From contig NC_054537.1 in the NCBI RefSeq assembly GCF_017654505.1, positions 71,752,618-71,816,617 of the forward strand: a stretch of 64,000 bases of DNA, in the 5' to 3' direction. Origin of the DNA: Polyodon spathula. Lineage: Eukaryota; Chordata; Actinopteri; Acipenseriformes; Polyodontidae. Position 1 is the stretch's first letter. Every line of letters starts with the position of its first letter. Positions 12,660 through 23,078 of the stretch are shown one piece after another. The notes beneath the pieces were generated by a model, which made no database searches, was not told the origin of the DNA, and worked only from the letters and a program-made list of their open reading frames with translations. A program made the translations under genes and the position numbers.

Positions 12660-13010
12660 ACACTATGCAACACAATTTTTGTTCCTGGTTAGTAAGTGTT
12701 ATTTCCTAATTGCTTATGCCTCAAAAGTATAGAAAATGGCTATTATTCCCCACAAACTTTGCTTTTGTGACCAGGACAGGTAAATTTCAAAATATCACTA
12801 TTTCCAATGAGAAAACGGGCGCTTTTGTGTCTTTTCGTTCACATAAAGTCAGAAAAAAACAACACATGAATCCAAATTAACATGTATTTATACTAAAGTA
12901 ATACAAAAATGTCTACAAAAGATTTAGAAGTGAGTAGTTTCTTGAGATTTACGATTATACTATAATTGTAAATCTCGAAAAACTACTCACTTCTAAATCT
13001 TTTGTAGTCA
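12660..13010 (+). mobile_element. Giant fold-back element, copy 1 (left arm plus centre)
   Basis: 12660-12830 is about 96% identical to 51183-51366 (the TTCCTGG..AGTAAGTGTTATTTCC arm). 12840-12960 continues into sequence that in the other copy occurs only as reverse complement (51390-51500). The centre is itself a palindrome: 12913-12952 and 12968-13008 are 40-bp arms with two mismatches. So the original element was one very long inverted repeat. This copy keeps the complete left arm and about 45 bases of the right arm, and then breaks at a Tc1 fragment. No coding capacity is present. The transposon superfamily is unknown; the ends begin AACACTRTG.AACAC. Confidence 0.85.
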
Positions 13011-13390
13011 CGGCTTATTCTAGACAGATTCACAGTTGTGCCATATTCTCTCCATTTCTTAATAATGGACTTTACTGTGCTCTGGGGGATATTCAGTGCC
13101 TTGGAAATGTTCTTAAATACACCCAAATGTCCTACCCCTGATTGGTGCTTTTGAAGAACTTCATTCCGGATTTGCTTTGAATGTTCCTTCGTCTTCATGA
13201 TGTAGTTTTTGTAATGAAATGTACTAACCAACTGTGGGACCTCCCAGAGACAGGTGTATTTAATCTGAAATCATGTGAAACACCTTAATTGCACACAGGT
13301 GGACTCCATTCAACTAATTATGTGACTTCTAAAGACAATTGGTTGCACCAGAGATTATATAGGTGTGTCATAGCAATAAATTATTTTATA
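13011..13390 (-). pseudogene. Tc1/mariner 5' part and transposase N-terminus
   Basis: On the minus strand, the leader from 13390 matches the leader of 5596-5800 (GGTGGACTCCATTCAACT-type, TTTCACATGATTTCAGATTA, CACCTGTCTCTGGGAGGTCC). It is followed by MKTKEHSKQIRNEV and a helix-turn-helix NIPQSTVKSIIKKWREYGTT, the Tc1 paired-like DNA-binding domain. The frame reaches VNLSRISR at about 13012 and then runs into fold-back sequence, so the C-terminal tail of the long open frame is not transposase. The catalytic domain is completely absent. Confidence 0.85.
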
Positions 13391-14542
13391 TCTGTAATTA
13401 ATTTAGAACAATTTGTAGATTATAAGAATCACATCCATCCTGGATGATTTGATTCTTATAAGCGATTGATTCTTAAGAGCAGACCGATATGATTACAATT
13501 AACATGCCTCCATGCATCAGCAGTTTAAAAACAGTATACAAATGTCAATGGCGCTTAATCACTGAGGACAATACATCAAAACAATCATGGACAAGCAACT
13601 TGTTATATGATCACGATTATGTTTACTCAAGGCTGCAGAATCCTATTTTACTACAGCAATTAGAAGCAATCGTCTCGTGAGGGTGCCTAGTTTAACTGTC
13701 GTGCTGTGCTACATGCAATGGCGTTTGAATTAAAATGACATTACAGTACAGCATTTTACTGTCACAACTACCACTTTATTTAAGCATCTGTAACTTACTT
13801 TTTTTCAGTCGTGATGTAAATCTCACAGTTTTTCACCACGCCACTAGGCAATCCCCCTCCCTCTACATGCATATCCCCCAGTGACAGTGCTGTACTTGGT
13901 ATGTATTCAATGAATGTGTATTCACTTTACTAAAACACATTTTCACTAAGAGAACAAAAAACAAAAAATCACCTGCCATGTCGACTCACACATAAACTGC
14001 ATGACTTTTTTTTTGTTCTCTTAGTGAAAACAGGGATTATACTGTATGCACACTGTGATCAAATTCAAGATGTGATCAAATTCTAATTCAAAAACAGCTT
14101 TATTGGCTGTACACGTCATTGCACATGATACAGTTTGCCCCTGAAATTATTCTTATAAGTGGATCTCTTGATTCTTACAAGCAGAGTATTTTAGCATGGT
14201 TGGTATAGGAGTGATTTTGTCACAGTGGTTTTGATCACTATATGCGGTTGATTCTTATATCAGTAATTCTTCTAAACGGAGTGCACTGTATTGAACCTAA
14301 ATATGGAATACCTAAAATAAATAGAAAACATTATATTTGTTACATTTGGACTTATCCTCAATGCAATTTGAAAAGAACAAGCTCTAGTTATTTACTTAAC
14401 ACGGTTCATCAGAACTACCCTTTGGGAAGTGTGGGCTTTTGAATGAATGGCTTTATTGAAGTCTGAGTCCTTCATTCTCACTTGTTGATGGCAAACACTA
14501 AAAAAAGAAAAAAAAACATATATTAGTTGTATTAGATATAAG
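13391..14542. other. Unassigned sequence with an inverted repeat
   Basis: No gene is recognised. At 14435-14500 the minus strand shows a T-rich acceptor-like tract ending TTTTTTTAG, followed by a few open codons, TGA and AATAAA. See the finding on a possible terminal exon. Confidence 0.3.
13940..14030. repeat. 21-bp perfect inverted repeat
   Basis: Arms 13940-13960 (TTTTCACTAAGAGAACAAAAA) and 14010-14030 are exact complements around a 49-base loop. It could be a tiny MITE or a structured transcript segment. No target duplication was found. Confidence 0.9.
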
Positions 14543-15705
14543 TAGGGGTCTACCTAAATCGCAATTTCACGGAAAAGTGAAATTGAGGGGTCACTGCGAA
14601 ATTCACCTCTTTTAGGGGCCAATGCATACCCGGCAAGTACAGAGAGAAAAAAAAAGAAATCTTGTTTAAATGAAATACTGAACAATGCAAGAGACTCAAA
14701 CTATCTATCTTCCTTCTGTAGATAGCTCTTTTTTACTCCTTCGCCGTCCTATGAACATTGCGCTTGAGCAAAAACAAAAAACATCCACAAATAACATTTA
14801 CAAAAAAAATTCTCCAAAGCGGTTAACATTGTTGTTTACTATTCTAATGGCAACAAAGTTTTAATCAGCCTATAAGTGGGACAAAGTTAGTGCTGCATTG
14901 TTCTCATTTAGGTTGCTAAAATCTAGTTTTCAGCATTGGTGGTAAAACAGTAGAAATGGACGACAAAAAAAAAACAAAGTGCATTTTTGCTGATGATCGT
15001 TTCAAGATATTTCCCCAAAGAAACTGTACGTGCAGATTGACGTAATTGTTTTGCATATCTTAATGTGTCTTTGGAGAAAATACAATCGATCGCTATTTAG
15101 CTTCAGAATCACCCATTAAACAAATGGCTACTACAGAGGCTGCTGAACAAAATGTAAAATAAACAGCTTTCAGAAACCAAACAGGAAAGTCAGCCCAGAC
15201 AAAAAGTATTCCTGTCTGCAAGTTAAATCAGTACTACAACGATCTAGCACAGCCATCTCGCTTCAACCTGCTGCTTACATTTTCGCAGTTGGAATTTTAG
15301 AACCGAATAGCCACGTTTTCTCTGTTTTGACTTGGTACTAATAAAATAAATTATTGGATGGGATAAATAACATGACAATGAATGTGCCGTATACATTGCC
15401 TTTATTAATCAATTTCCACATCTGTATAACTTGCCAAAGCTTTGCCTTAACATCCAACCAATTCAGTGGACACAGTACATGCAGTCTCAATGCATGGGCA
15501 AGTCAACTGGAGGGGGAGGCCAATTGCCTGTTTTAGTAAGGAAGCAAGTACCACTATTTTTAGGTTTTATAGTGCTCTGAAATACTGTCTACTTAGGTTT
15601 ATTTCATGTTTAAATAGGTCCACGAAATGTCAATGAAATCTTTTATTATTCCACAACCTACCTGTGAAAAATACGTAAATTTACCGCTATTTAAGTAGAC
15701 CCCTA
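14543..15705 (+). mobile_element. hAT element derivative with CGGBP1-like remnant and 8-bp TSD
   Basis: The ends are inverted: TAGGGGTCTACCTAAATCGC at the left and, in reverse complement, TAGGGGTCTACTTAAATAGC at the right. The flanks GATATAAG (14535-14542) and GATATAAC (15706-15713) are 8-bp target duplications with one mismatch, as hAT insertions make. Inside, 14956-15300 is a stop-riddled frame reading MDDKKKTKCIFADDRFKIFP, then IDRYLASESPIKQM and TGKSAQTKS. This follows the layout of the CGGBP1-like zinc finger at the start of some hAT transposases (DRFKEFP...HL.S..H). The hAT core is deleted, so this is a non-autonomous derivative of about 1.16 kb. Confidence 0.8.
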
Positions 15706-16852
15706 GATATAACACTTTTCAATCACTTATGCTTACTAAAATTACTTTCACTTACACCTTAATGCTCGCATTACATGATTTGTCACCAAGCTTGGTCCTT
15801 TCTGTTGATTCTTAGCAAGTGTTCTTTGAGCCATGGTTTTGAGACAGCCAGTTCTGTTGATTCAATTTGCTCATATCCCTAAGGACATGAGTCTTGTTAT
15901 TTTAGTATAACCTGAAACATAGCATGCATGTGATTAGATATATTTACTGCAATAAATACCTTTTTATGTGCTTATTTCTTTATTCTCTTTTCCAGCTCTT
16001 TTGTTCTCCCTGCATGAGGCTCTCCATGCGGCCTGGGAGCGTTAACCGAGTCTGACCTCTCTCAATTGGATGACTCAGTAAGCCAGAGACCTTGGTTTGT
16101 CTTCTATCCTGCCTTAGTTTCCTCTTGTGGGAAGTTCCTCACTTCCCGGCCTTGGCCAGTTCAGCCTCATCTCAGCGTACTCACAAGTATTTTGTCTTTA
16201 TTCTAGTAGCCCCTTTGCATAGGCTTGGCTCCTATCTTATGAATAAGCAATAATGAACACTACTCCTGATTATTTTCTCAAAATAAATATTTATGAATAA
16301 AATAAGTTATTCATTCTGTTATTATCAGTAATAAGAAACAAACATACCTGATACATTTAGTTCATGAAATAGTATCTGCTGTATCCACTCATTTCTTGAG
16401 ATTTAGAAATGTTGTAAATACATATGTATATTAAAACAGGAGACAGAGTACATGTTCTAATATAATTAGAAGTCAAATATATCAGATTTACAGTGGTTCC
16501 CTTTTTTATTAGCTCTTAACAAGTTTCTGTGATGTTTTGTTTCTACTTTTGTCTCTGCGGGCCGTTGTAAACTGTCTGCCCGTTGGACACTAAATGTTCC
16601 TCTCAGTGACGTAACAGGAAAAAATAACTATCAGGAAGTGAACGTCAGTCCCTCCCCTATGTAGTGAGTTGTGTTTCAAGCCTGTACTGTAAAGTATGGT
16701 GGCCCGGTAAGTCATCAAAACAAGGGGCTTATTGTGTTTACGCAATCGCTGTCCTAGAAGCCCACTTCAGTATGACTGTGTTAACACGATCCTGGGTTCT
16801 TAAAGGGTTAAATGTAAAGACGACTAAATGTACAGTATTAAAACACTGATCT
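15706..16852. other. Unassigned sequence
   Basis: 15990-16200 and 16540-16650 have higher GC than the background, but show no known motif. The plus frame at 16664-16849 has no domain I recognise. Confidence 0.35.
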
Positions 16853-17440
16853 TTAATTCACCATTAGTTGCCTTAATTTTTTCTCGCACTCATAATGTGA
16901 GGTCATGACCCGTTTTATATCACAAATTATGTCTGCACGACAATCATGATATAAAGCAGGTTTATCTGTATGTAGACTGATGGAGTAAAAAAAACTTTCA
17001 ACAAGAGAATGTGTAGCAGGAGAACATTCCGTTGCTGGAAAGGGTACGCCTAAATCCACTGTTTGGAAAAATTACATCATTGTATTCAGCGATAATAAAA
17101 GTCCATGTGGCTTTGTACAATGCAAATCTTGCAAAATATTACTAAAATATGACAGCAAAAAGACGGTAACTTCCTCTCTAAGCCGGTGCCCTGAAAAGTC
17201 CTGTAGCTGTTTTAGAAGATTTAGCTGTTTTAGTTGTGTGTAATATTTGTTGTTAAACATTAATTTAGCAGTTTGATATGACATGATGGCATGCCTAAAA
17301 TGAGAATGCGAATTTGCAAGAGCATCTTCTGTGTGGTTATTTATGGTAACAAAGTTTTGAAGAAGTTCTTCTTTTAAATCATACAGTGTTGGATTATTAG
17401 AAAAGGAAATAAATGGGATATTAATAGAATTATTTTTTCT
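16853..17440 (-). pseudogene. Unidentified coding remnant, about 195 codons with one in-frame stop
   Basis: On the minus strand, one reading frame runs from just after a TAA at 17443-17441 to a TAA at 16853. It is interrupted only once, by a TAA at 17074-17072. The translation is protein-like, with normal composition and an amphipathic feel. It starts near NSINIPFISFSNNPTLYDLK, passes through AIMSYQTAKLMFNNKYYTQL and GHRLREEVTVFLLSYFSNIL, and after the stop continues FFQTVDLGVPFPATECSPAT to a charged C-terminus CEKKLRQLMVN. I do not recognise the family; no transposase, reverse transcriptase or retroviral motif is evident. It could be an exon or retrocopy of a host gene with one disabling mutation, or a fragment of a mobile element's accessory gene. 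The absence of any ATG before codon 52 fits an internal exon or a fragment. Confidence 0.5.
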
Positions 17441-17449
17441 TTATTCATT

Positions 17450-18931
17450 TACATTTTAACTGGAAACTAGGAATACTCTACACTGAAGGTACTTGGTTTC
17501 AATAGCGTATGTTTGGAATATACTTGTGGAGATGTTTGGGTCGGGTATGATTTCAAAGGTCTCAGGCTCGGATTGGGTTCGGATTTATTTGGTCATGTCA
17601 GGGTCAGATCAGGTTTTAAATTTAGACCCGAGCAGACCTCTACTTCTCACCTGCTAGTTACCAAAGAATAAATATTTTTTTGTCCTGTGAATCCCCCAAA
17701 AACAATATGTTACATATCAAAAAATACTAGGCAGTATTATGATCAAAATACAGGTTTTTGTAACTTAATTGAATTAAACAATATAACCCGAAGTAGAGGG
17801 CTTTACAGTCTGGAAATGTCCCAAGCCGAAGGTAAATGCAGATCATACTGTTTGATCAGTAACTTGTTCTCAAAGCCTCTTTCCATTGATAGAGAAGAGG
17901 ACACAGTGTTTGTTGTTGTTATGAGGTGCTGAAATAAAGTGGCTGATGGCCATACTTCCAAACCTTGATCAATTCCTTCAGTTGTCAGCTGAAACCAGAA
18001 GATGATAAGAAATACCACTATGTTAAAGCAAATTATATCCTGCTGGCTCCAACAAAGACTGCCAGGAGCAATAACTGAGTTTGATTTATTGTTTTCCTGC
18101 TCATTTTTACCCTATTCACAATACCTACATAACCATCATGTTATAAAACATAATGAATGTTTATTGAGTGCAGTGATTGGCAAGTGGTTTAAAATGTGTA
18201 CATTGCTTTAGGAGGATAGGGTACTTATTGCTAGCTGAATATGGAACCTTTTGGGATTCATAGGGAAAAGTAACTGGTGAAAAAGTGAAGTTTCTACAAG
18301 CACCATACAAATATATACTTTGCCTATAGACAGCAACCCCCCCACCCACTGGAAGTTATGCAAATGTAAATGTGCAAGTTTATTGCTGCCTACCTCATGT
18401 GGCTTGGTATGTCCTAGGAAGACTGTACCCAGCTCCATCTGGCTCTGCAATTAGAGGCCAGTAAAATGCCAATTGCCTCTTTCCCTCTGATATTAAGGTA
18501 ATTCATTACAATTGTATGTCACCTCATCAGGGTAATTTGATTACAGTGAGGTATGGTAATCTTTTACAATCAACCTCAGCTTGATACTGAAGCCTCTTGA
18601 CAGTCAGGTGCTCCTATTAAAGCTAATCAGTGCACTACTTTGACTTTGACAGTTATTAGCTAGATGATGCACTGACACTTTTTAAAACTTACCTGAATAA
18701 AAGTAGGTTAGATTGTCCAAGGTAGGCTTCTGAACATAGTTGTATATCCTACCTACTTCTACCTATCCCAGTGAGTGTTTAACATTGCTCTGTTTAAGAA
18801 GGACTGAACAGTGTTACAGTGACTGGAACAAAACATTAACTGTATGTACTTACTGCATGTAGTTTTAATCTGTAATTGTACATTTATACATATGTTTTGT
18901 ATTATAAAATTATGTAAATCATTATACTTAC
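17450..18931. other. Unassigned sequence
   Basis: No protein-like frame stands out. 18500-18660 is less AT-rich and lacks simple repeats; it is unassigned. Confidence 0.35.
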
Positions 18932-18967
18932 CAGTAGGAGGAGGTATTGGGGTTGTTGTCGGGAGAT
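18932..18967 (-). other. Candidate 36-nt microexon
   Basis: On the minus strand the sequence reads a pyrimidine tract (TTTTATTTTTCTTTCCCAG), then 36 nt, then the donor GTAAGTATAA, an almost ideal splice pair. In phase 1 the exon encodes DLPTTTPIPPPTG, a Thr/Pro stalk-like peptide, and 36 nt keeps the frame whether included or skipped. Pro/Thr mini-exons of this kind are used as optional stalk segments just outside the membrane in some adhesion molecules. The host gene is not identified. If it is real, this window is largely intron of a minus-strand gene. Confidence 0.5.
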
Positions 18968-19211
18968 CTGGGAAAGAAAAATAAAAGTTAGTAATCTCTG
19001 TAAAAATGCTCATAATCTTTTAATGAAAGGGTTAACACATTTTGAAGAATATTGCAGGAGGAGTGGTGTTTTAAAATACAAAATACACAGTAAAAAGAAA
19101 ACAACTAGCCTTTTGAATTCAGCCATTGTTTTGTTTGTGCTGCGAGGGCACACCTAAAGAGCATGCATTTATATTGTAGCTAGCAAGTCGCGCGCTACTG
19201 AGGTTAAAAGT

Positions 19212-19253
19212 GGGGGGGGGGGGGGGGTGTTATATAAAATATACCCCCCCCCC
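19212..19253. repeat. G16 ... C10 homopolymer pair
   Basis: A run of 16 G (19212-19227) is followed after 16 AT-rich bases by a run of 10 C (19244-19253). They can pair into a GC hairpin or form G-quadruplex/i-motif structures. Length errors in assembly are likely here. Confidence 0.9.
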
Positions 19254-19255
19254 TT

Positions 19256-19290
19256 TATTTCAGAATATTTATATAAAATATTCTGAAATA
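19256..19290. repeat. 15-bp perfect hairpin
   Basis: TATTTCAGAATATTT (19256-19270) and its exact complement (19276-19290) flank the loop ATATA. It begins two bases after the C run. Confidence 0.9.
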
Positions 19291-19620
19291 ATTAATCCCT
19301 TCTCACTTGGATGAGTTTAGAGGGTGGGGCTGATGATAGTCCGTTGTATATAAGCTAATCTAGGCAGTAGTGTTTTTTTTTTTATTTTTTAGTTATTGAA
19401 GTAGCAGAGAGGAGCTCTATAACTGTTTTAATGTCTAGAGAGGCTAGCGTCAGGCTAATTCTCTATTAAAGCCGAGCGTAACATTGTATTTGTTTTAATC
19501 AACTTTTTTTTTTTTTTTTTTTTACTTTTGAAGAACCTTTATCTTGTTTTTTGTTTGTTGTTGTTTTGATAAAAGTTCAAATATTGCACCTTCCATCTCG
19601 GACTTGCTTTCTTCTCACCA
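19291..19620 (+). promoter_or_regulatory. LTR/promoter-like segment
   Basis: GTATATAAGC at about 19347 looks like a TATA box, and ATTAAAG at about 19467 like a poly(A) signal, spaced as in LTRs. A T17-class homopolymer is at 19504-19524. No terminal CA/TG pair or target duplication could be defined, so a solo LTR is only a guess. Confidence 0.25.
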
Positions 19621-20374
19621 TTACTGCAACTGTTTGGCAAACTCACAAAGGGAAAAGGAAGGCTGGTATGTGTAAAGGGCACATGTGTGTATGTGTGTTG
19701 ATGGGGAGGGGGGTGTAAATTGTTAATTGGGAGAAGAATCAGATTTATCTATCACATACCATCTGGTAGATGATTAGACTTGTCAGTGGAAACTGCTTGC
19801 AAAGTATACAAATTATGTAAGTACTTTTACTTTTCCCACCACTGAAAGGACACATTTTATAATATGTGTTACAGATTACAATATATTCCTACATGCCTGG
19901 AAGAAATGTTAGACTGTAACAGCTGTATATATGCACTCGCTTTTTAGATAATGTAGAGATAGTAGGAATATAAATAAAAAAGAGAATGATTTAGCCAGTA
20001 ATCAAATACAGTACTGGGAACCTATGTACACACATAGACATTCATTCTAAGATAAGAAATTGAAATACTGCTAAAAAACAGGAATCTGTAGAGCTAAATC
20101 AGTGATTTTATTCAAAATTTATTCAACATACAAAATTCTGGAAAGTGATATTCAGTGTATAATGAAAAATGCATGGCCCATTAAACAACACACACCTCGT
20201 TACACATACATCTGCCATAAGAATTATGTCGTCTTAAAAGCAAATGCAAAACCTACAATAGCTTGTATGTGCAAAGTAAATTAAAAGCAGAGTTATTAAT
20301 TGTTTTACAGGCACATAGCTTAAGTATTGTTTTTGTTTATATCTGTACCACTCAGTGCTCGAGCCCTGCCGGAA
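19621..20374. other. Unassigned sequence
   Basis: No element or gene is recognised. Confidence 0.35.
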
Positions 20375-20867
20375 CGCACTGGTTCCCACACTTTTTGGGA
20401 CCTTTTTGACAATAAATAAAAAAAATTTCCAGCAAACTGTATTCAAATTTGACCATGCACATGTGGAAATGTATCAGAGAATATCACGGTCACATCGTTC
20501 CGGATGTGGCAACAGCAAACTCACGCTGCCTGAGCGTGGTCACGGACTCATGTCAACCGTCATGCCTTGGACGGTCAACCTCTCTGCGTGCACATTGGAA
20601 AAAACAGCTTTTTTCTCTTCATTTGTATCTACATATCTGTAATGTCTGATAAAAAGCATAGTGGGATACTGTCCTACTTTTCTGTCATTAACAAAAAGCC
20701 TAAACCAACTTTGACAGGTAAGTTCAATTTTCATATTCCATATTGGTGTACAATACTGTATTAATAACAATAAATAAATAAAAACAGCAGGGATGTAACT
20801 GTTACAGTATGTACACTTTAGAGCTGTATGTGCATGTTTGTTATAAAAATTCAAGAATAACTTTTAG

Positions 20868-20933
<66 letters not shown>

Positions 20934-21212
20934 CTGCAGAGTGATGTTATATACAGTGTAAAACTTAGGAAATACATTGTTTGGGGCTGTGAGCAAAATG
21001 CTCATTTTTAAATAAACCTTTAGAGTACAATATATGTACATGTATTGCTGTTTTTAACCTTAAGATACATTAGGTCAAATCCTACTTTGTATCCCTTATA
21101 GTTTTAAAAGGAAAAATTTAGTCCTTGTAATTTAAAAAGGGACATTTTTTTAAAAAAGACTACATTTTGTAGATTCCTCAGCAGGCCAACAGTTAAGAAG
21201 TGCAGGGTTTGT
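20375..21212 (+). mobile_element. hAT (Charlie-like) relic with a first-exon-like start
   Basis: CACTGGTTCCCACACTTTTT near 20379 resembles hAT-Charlie termini (CAGTGGTTC...). Near 21185-21205 the complement reads ACTTCTTAACTGTTGGCC, a diverged opposite end. Between them, ATG at 20645 opens MSDKKHSGILSYFSVINKKP, a typical short basic hAT transposase N-terminus. The coding runs to TLTG and then hits CAG|GTAAGTTC, a strong splice donor at 20720. The remaining transposase is missing. A TA microsatellite at 20872-20930 sits inside. No 8-bp duplication was found, so the outer limits are approximate. Confidence 0.5.
20872..20930. repeat. (TA)n microsatellite
   Basis: About 59 bases of uninterrupted TA. 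Confidence 0.95.
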
Positions 21213-21579
21213 TAATGGGAAAACATCTGCGAATAGGGAAGGCTAACTATATAAACAGGTGTTTGGAAAAAGTTATGTTGGCTGGGTGGAGGCACTGGCC
21301 TGAATGGAGACCTGGAGGGATCGAATTCTGAAAAAGAAAGAAAGAAAGAAAAGGTATTGCTGTCCAGTTATAGTTTAGAACTTTTTGTATTAAGTTTAGT
21401 TAGTACTCCTTGGAGGATTTAGGCTTTTGTTTTGTTTGCTTAATTTTTGTTTTTTGTAAATAAATATATAGGTACAACCCTGCTTACACCTTATCTGCTG
21501 CTTGCTTATGTGCTTATTTTACACTGAAAGACAGTGAAAAGGTCCCGGGAAGAGGCAGAGCAAGCCCCACTTTGCCACA
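21190..21579 (+). mobile_element. Possible LTR-like repeat, diverged copy D
   Basis: It has CTATATAAACAGG at about 21250, AATAAATAT at about 21462 and ends ...CCCCACTTTGCCACA at 21579, echoing the CCTGYCACA end of copies A-C. The first part (TTTGTTAATGGGAAAACATC) loosely resembles their TTGTTAATCC.GAGATGGCC block. Membership is uncertain. A (GAAA)n patch lies at 21332-21352. Confidence 0.35.
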
Positions 21580-22783
21580 CCCCCAAGCTGTTTGAATGAA
21601 CGGGCTTCTACTGTATGTTATTCTTAAACATGATTCGCACTGGACTAAAAATCAGGTGTCCTCATAGTCCTCAAAGCATAGGACGTCTAGTAACCTCCCA
21701 GACATGGATTTGTTTTCATCAAGAAAGTGCTTTTGTGCATGATTTTTAAACTGTGAACCATTTTGTCCATTGAGTGATATGTATTTCACCACAAATCTTC
21801 AAATGCATCATTCAAAGCATCAATTTTACAGAAGGTCTCGATTTCCTGTAAAAAAATCGGAGCACCTCTGAGAATTATCTGGGATAAAATGAAATGAACT
21901 GTTCACAAGGGACTAAATTTCACAGATGTTGGTAAAAATTCCAAAACCACCTGCTTATATGTGTTGAGTTTTAGTCCCGTGCAAATCAGGCTTTAGTTCA
22001 TTTGTAACTGTTGTTGAGATGATATAGAGCATTCCGGCACTTTTACATTCAACATTAAATCGCACACCTGATCTAAAATAACAAGGAAAATGAAAAAACA
22101 CATCCATGAAAAGTGATTAGGCTACTTTAGTTTAACTGAACTTAAAGACACCATGGCACAATAAAAAAATGGCTGTTTTGCAAGAGAGAGACGAGATCCC
22201 AAAAAAACAAAGAAGTCTGAAATCGGAAGATTGGCATTTTTGAAGAACAAGCCTGTATGTGCTAATTGAAACAGTTTAATAGAACAATGCTGAAACTAAT
22301 TACAGTTTTTAAAGATAGGTACAATTTAAATAAATCAATCGACTTAAACATAAATACTCCTCTTCATAGTCACAGAGGTAGCTGGAGGCATAAAACGTAA
22401 ACTTCTTCTCCAACTTGCTTGTTGATGCTTCACGATGACTTTCCATCCTGTGTAGTCATTTATTGTAAAATAGGTCAATTGTAATACTTTTGGATAAAAC
22501 TGAATTCACAAGGCAAAAAATAAAAGACTGAAATACCAGTGGTAATAACAACAAACAACACAGAACTTGCACCCACCGGAAATTGCTACCGGTATAGCTT
22601 AATGTGGAAGTACAATGTGCAAGTAACGTACTGGCTGATCTCGACACACAGTTATACACATTTTTAACATTTCCAGCAATCAAGACTTTCATCTGACAAG
22701 TGTTTTGTTGAAACTCATTATCATACCGTCTATTATTGTCATAACATCTATTATCATAAAAGCAAAATGCCTTTTATAATTAT
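21580..22783. other. Unassigned sequence
   Basis: No protein domain or repeat edge was recognised. Confidence 0.35.
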
Positions 22784-22988
22784 ATGATTTTAGACCATGA
22801 AAAAATGAAACCTGCCGAAACTCTGGGATCTCCAAATAAAAAGAAACACGAATCAGGATGTCAAAAACAGAAGGAAAAGACTACAAAACGAACATCTAAA
22901 AAAACTGCAATAAGTACACTGTCAAATTTTCTGGAGGTCCGCTGGAGGTCCATTGCTCGGGGCTAACAAAAACCTGGTGTCGGCCCTG
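22784..22988 (+). mobile_element. hAT relic: basic N-terminal exon plus CAGGGCCGAC end
   Basis: After an acceptor-like TTTTAG at 22793, a frame reads KPAETLGSPNKKKHESG and KKTAISTLSNFLE, resembling the lysine-rich start of ZMYM-type hAT transposases. About 60 bases later the sequence ends GGTGTCGGCCCTG, whose complement CAGGGCCGACACC matches the terminus at 3792 (CAGGGCCGGCGTT). The catalytic region between is absent, so this is an internally deleted copy. Confidence 0.55.
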
Positions 22989-23045
22989 TCACTCAGGCAA
23001 ATGCTTAGTTCCGCTGAGTTAGAGACACACTGGTGCCTCTTCCTT

Positions 23046-23049
<4 letters not shown>

Positions 23050-23078
<29 letters not shown>
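23050..23078. repeat. (TC)n microsatellite
   Basis: About 14 TC units. Confidence 0.9.
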
